Translations under genes and position numbers: made by a program | Shown: one piece after another, positions 7,001-8,624 of the stretch | How positions within the stretch are numbered: position 1 is the stretch's first letter | Layout of the letters: every line of letters begins with the position of its first letter | Assembly (NCBI GenBank): GCA_028292305.1 | Contig: JAQGMQ010000169.1 | Location: 1-8,624, forward strand | From: Rhodoferax sp. | Lineage (GTDB): Bacteria; Pseudomonadota; Gammaproteobacteria; Burkholderiales; Burkholderiaceae_C | Reading direction: 5' to 3' | DNA: 8,624 nt | The notes under the pieces: model-generated | The model's input: the letters and a program-made list of their open reading frames with translations, nothing else | The model's database searches: none | What the model was told of the DNA's origin: nothing

Positions 7001-7031
7001 GAACAAGTTACAAAAAAGATGTAACTTGTTC
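7001..7031. repeat. Perfect 11-bp inverted repeat, likely operator or RNA stem
   Basis: GAACAAGTTAC (7001-7011) and GTAACTTGTTC (7021-7031) are exact reverse complements separated by AAAAAAGAT. Arm centres are 20 bp apart, about two helical turns, which suits a dimeric DNA-binding regulator contacting one face. As RNA it would be a stable stem with a 9-nt A-rich loop. No T-tract follows on either strand, so it is not a standard terminator. It lies 70 bp upstream of the chosen NlpC/P60 start. I do not recognise the motif as a known regulator's site. Confidence 0.6.
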
Positions 7032-7064
7032 ATATGAATCAACGACTTACGAGAAACAGCTGAT

Positions 7065-7093
7065 TTGACTTCTGAACCGAACCTCCGTAACCT
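7065..7093 (+). promoter_or_regulatory. Candidate promoter immediately before the NlpC/P60 gene
   Basis: TTGACT (7065-7070, five of six to the -35 consensus) is followed after exactly 17 bases by TAACCT (7088-7093, only three of six to the -10). A transcript from it would begin near 7100, practically on the ATG at 7101, giving a leaderless or near-leaderless mRNA. That fits the lack of a Shine-Dalgarno there. The -10 is poor, so this is tentative. Confidence 0.3.
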
Positions 7094-7100
7094 CCGGGCG

Positions 7101-7703
7101 ATGACAAAATGGCTAGCTGCTCTCCTTCTCGTCTGTGCCGCGGCCACACAAGCCGCTCCCAACCTCCCTTCCACCCCTTCACCGGCCTCCGCGTCTTCGT
7201 CACTCTCCTCCCAGGATGAAATAGACAAGATCCTCGCCGAGCACGGTTTGCTCACCCAGACCATCGGCCACCTGCAGCAGGTTCGCCAGAGCGTGACCGA
7301 CAGGGCCTCGACCCTGGTGACCAACGCCATGGGTGCACTCGGCGTGCCGTACAAACGCGGCGGCAACTCGGCGGAAACCGGTTTCGATTGCAGCGGCTTC
7401 GTACGCGCCATGTACGAACAAACCATCGGCCTGGTGCTGCCCCGCCGCGCCAACGAGCAGGCCGCGGCCACCGACCGCATCGACAAGAACGACCTGCAAC
7501 CCGGCGACCTGGTGTTCTTCAACACCATGCGCCGCGCCTTCAGCCATGTCGGCATCTACGTGGGCGATGGCAAATTCATCCACGCCCCCCGCAGCGGCTC
7601 CGAAGTGCGTGTGGAAGACATGCGGCAGTCGTACTGGCAGCGGCGCTTCGACGGTGCCCGCCGGGTGGCCGGCCCGCCGGAGCCACAGGCTTCCGTGCCC
7701 TGA
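7101..7703 (+). CDS. Secreted NlpC/P60-family peptidoglycan endopeptidase (C40)
   Basis: A 200-residue cysteine peptidase expected to cleave stem-peptide bonds of peptidoglycan in the periplasm. A signal peptide (MTKWLAALLLVCAAATQA, cleavage near 18-19) is followed by a Ser/Pro/Ala-rich linker (20-37), a helical stretch (38-75) and the NlpC/P60 domain (about 76-190). The catalytic residues are Cys97 in FDCSGFVRAMYE, His149 in SHVGIYVGDG, and His161 in FIHAPRSG as the third polar residue. The motifs GVPYKRGG and LQPGDLVFF are also typical. Length fits the small single-domain members. Start choice: the frame is open from a TTG at 7065, but the ATG at 7101 places the signal peptide correctly. 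Neither has a good Shine-Dalgarno, so the mRNA may be leaderless. The gene ends three bases before a strong intrinsic terminator and appears monocistronic. The exact bond cleaved cannot be told from sequence. Confidence 0.9.
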   Translation: MTKWLAALLLVCAAATQAAPNLPSTPSPASASSSLSSQDEIDKILAEHGLLTQTIGHLQQVRQSVTDRASTLVTNAMGALGVPYKRGGNSAETGFDCSGFVRAMYEQTIGLVLPRRANEQAAATDRIDKNDLQPGDLVFFNTMRRAFSHVGIYVGDGKFIHAPRSGSEVRVEDMRQSYWQRRFDGARRVAGPPEPQASVP

Positions 7704-7706
7704 ATC

Positions 7707-7731
7707 AAAAAAGCGCCTCGGCGCTTTTTTT
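7707..7731. terminator. Strong, two-way intrinsic terminator
   Basis: AAAAAAGCGC, loop CTCG, GCGCTTTTTT then one more T: a 10-bp stem ending in a T-run on the plus strand, three bases after the NlpC/P60 stop. Because the left arm begins with six A's, the minus strand reads the same way and would also terminate there. Such symmetric terminators usually lie between convergent genes, which agrees with the minus-strand VOC relic ending at 7750. Confidence 0.92.
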
Positions 7732-7749
7732 ACGCCCGCACGGCCGGAT

Positions 7750-7815
7750 TCACCAGGGGTCGTAGCTACCGAAGTTCCACAGCCGGCCTTCGAGGTCGCG
7801 GCAACTGAAGCCGCG
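7750..7815 (-). pseudogene. 3' remnant of a VOC/glyoxalase-family gene
   Basis: On the minus strand, the 21 codons before a TGA (complement of 7750-7752) read RGFSC followed by RDLEGRLWNFGSYDPW. The pattern RDxEGxLWxFGxYDPW is the usual C-terminal end of PhnB/glyoxalase-like VOC proteins (about 120-160 residues), which carry a metal or substrate ligand in the Glu of this strand. Upstream, the frame continues without recognisable VOC sequence (LRWRGLVL and so on) and meets an in-frame TAG at 7867-7869. No start with a ribosome-binding site exists, so about 85% of such a gene is missing. The family assignment is from memory of the motif and the fragment is short. Chance similarity is possible but unlikely given the two-way terminator placed just after its stop. 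Confidence 0.55.
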
Positions 7816-7866
7816 CAAGACAAGGCCCCGCCAGCGCAAAAGCCGCGACTTCGTTTTAGAGAGCTT

Positions 7867-7881
7867 CTATGGGCCCCATAG
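7867..7881. promoter_or_regulatory. Perfect 7+1+7 palindrome upstream of fusA
   Basis: CTATGGG-C-CCCATAG, a 15-bp dyad with a single central base, 66 bp upstream of the fusA start. A TTGACT -35-like hexamer follows at 7894-7899, but no good -10 stands 16-18 bases after it. The dyad may be an operator or leader structure for fusA. It could also mark the junction between the VOC relic and the fusA upstream region. Confidence 0.35.
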
Positions 7882-7947
7882 GGCATCACATGACTTGACT
7901 TTGTGCTGTTTGGCCTCAAAGTTGAGCAAGCCCCAAGGAGGCTTTAT

Positions 7948-8624
<677 letters not shown>

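Larger units (their letters stand above)
6827..7100. other. AT-rich divergent intergenic region
   Basis: This 274-bp spacer between the PQQ dehydrogenase (minus) and NlpC/P60 gene (plus) must carry promoters for both. Positions about 6930-7075 are markedly AT-rich compared with the rest of the window. It holds ACCTA-N7-TAGGT (6921-6937) with a third TAGGT copy at 6945-6949, the 31-nt dyad at 7001-7031, and the perfect palindrome TTCATATGAA (7029-7038) overlapping that dyad's right arm. An open frame at 6880-7068 has no ribosome-binding site and is not credible. I found no strong promoter for the minus gene. Confidence 0.5.

Noticed and set aside
6880..7068. 62-codon plus-strand frame over the AT-rich spacer
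   Set aside because: There is no ribosome-binding site, and it overlaps the inverted repeat and promoter-like DNA; it is best read as regulatory sequence.
6930..7075. AT-rich patch as horizontally acquired DNA
   Set aside because: It is short, non-coding and between divergent genes of normal composition, so promoter DNA explains it better.
7200..7919. Minus-strand 239-codon frame running from the fusA spacer into the NlpC/P60 gene
   Set aside because: It is mostly antisense to the NlpC/P60 gene and in a different frame from the VOC relic; it would cross the strong terminator.

Overview
The window is GC-rich (roughly two thirds G+C by eye) and reads as a chromosomal segment of a betaproteobacterium, most likely Burkholderiales/Comamonadaceae (Acidovorax/Variovorax-like). 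This rests on the character of the EF-G, PrpE and SucA proteins and on the lack of any plasmid, phage or transposon gene. No rRNA, tRNA, CRISPR array, insertion sequence or replication origin was recognised.

Layout. Positions 1-4305 hold three minus-strand genes, read right to left: an isochorismatase-family hydrolase (4305-3709), a propionyl-CoA synthetase prpE (3616-1667, GTG start), and the first half of sucA, the 2-oxoglutarate dehydrogenase E1 (1431 to beyond the left edge). The prpE-sucA gap (235 bp) has an AT-rich promoter-like island and a perfect hairpin abutting the sucA Shine-Dalgarno. A 446-bp divergent spacer (4306-4751) separates this block from a plus-strand gene (4752-5627) for an exported two-domain protein with a C-terminal Ivy-type lysozyme-inhibitor domain. 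It converges on a minus-strand exported PQQ-dependent aldose dehydrogenase (6826-5666). A second divergent spacer (6827-7100) is unusually AT-rich and carries a perfect 11-bp inverted repeat. It precedes a secreted NlpC/P60 peptidoglycan hydrolase (7101-7703), which ends in a strong intrinsic terminator. On the minus strand behind that terminator lies what looks like the last ~21 codons of a VOC/glyoxalase gene with its body missing. Then fusA (EF-G) begins at 7948 and runs off the right edge.

Function. sucA (TCA cycle) and prpE (propionate activation) are both central acyl-CoA metabolism, but the spacer between them suggests separate transcription. The Ivy-like protein and the NlpC/P60 hydrolase both concern the cell wall, and the PQQ dehydrogenase is also exported, so 4752-7703 is loosely an envelope neighbourhood. 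There is no evidence that it is a co-regulated system.

Assessment. Most of the window is ordinary core genome, and I see no convincing undescribed multi-gene system. The points worth a second look are the two-domain Ivy protein, the VOC relic with its two-way terminator (a probable rearrangement scar beside fusA), the 31-nt inverted repeat before the NlpC/P60 gene, a possible leaderless start of that gene, and the hairpin touching the sucA ribosome-binding site.
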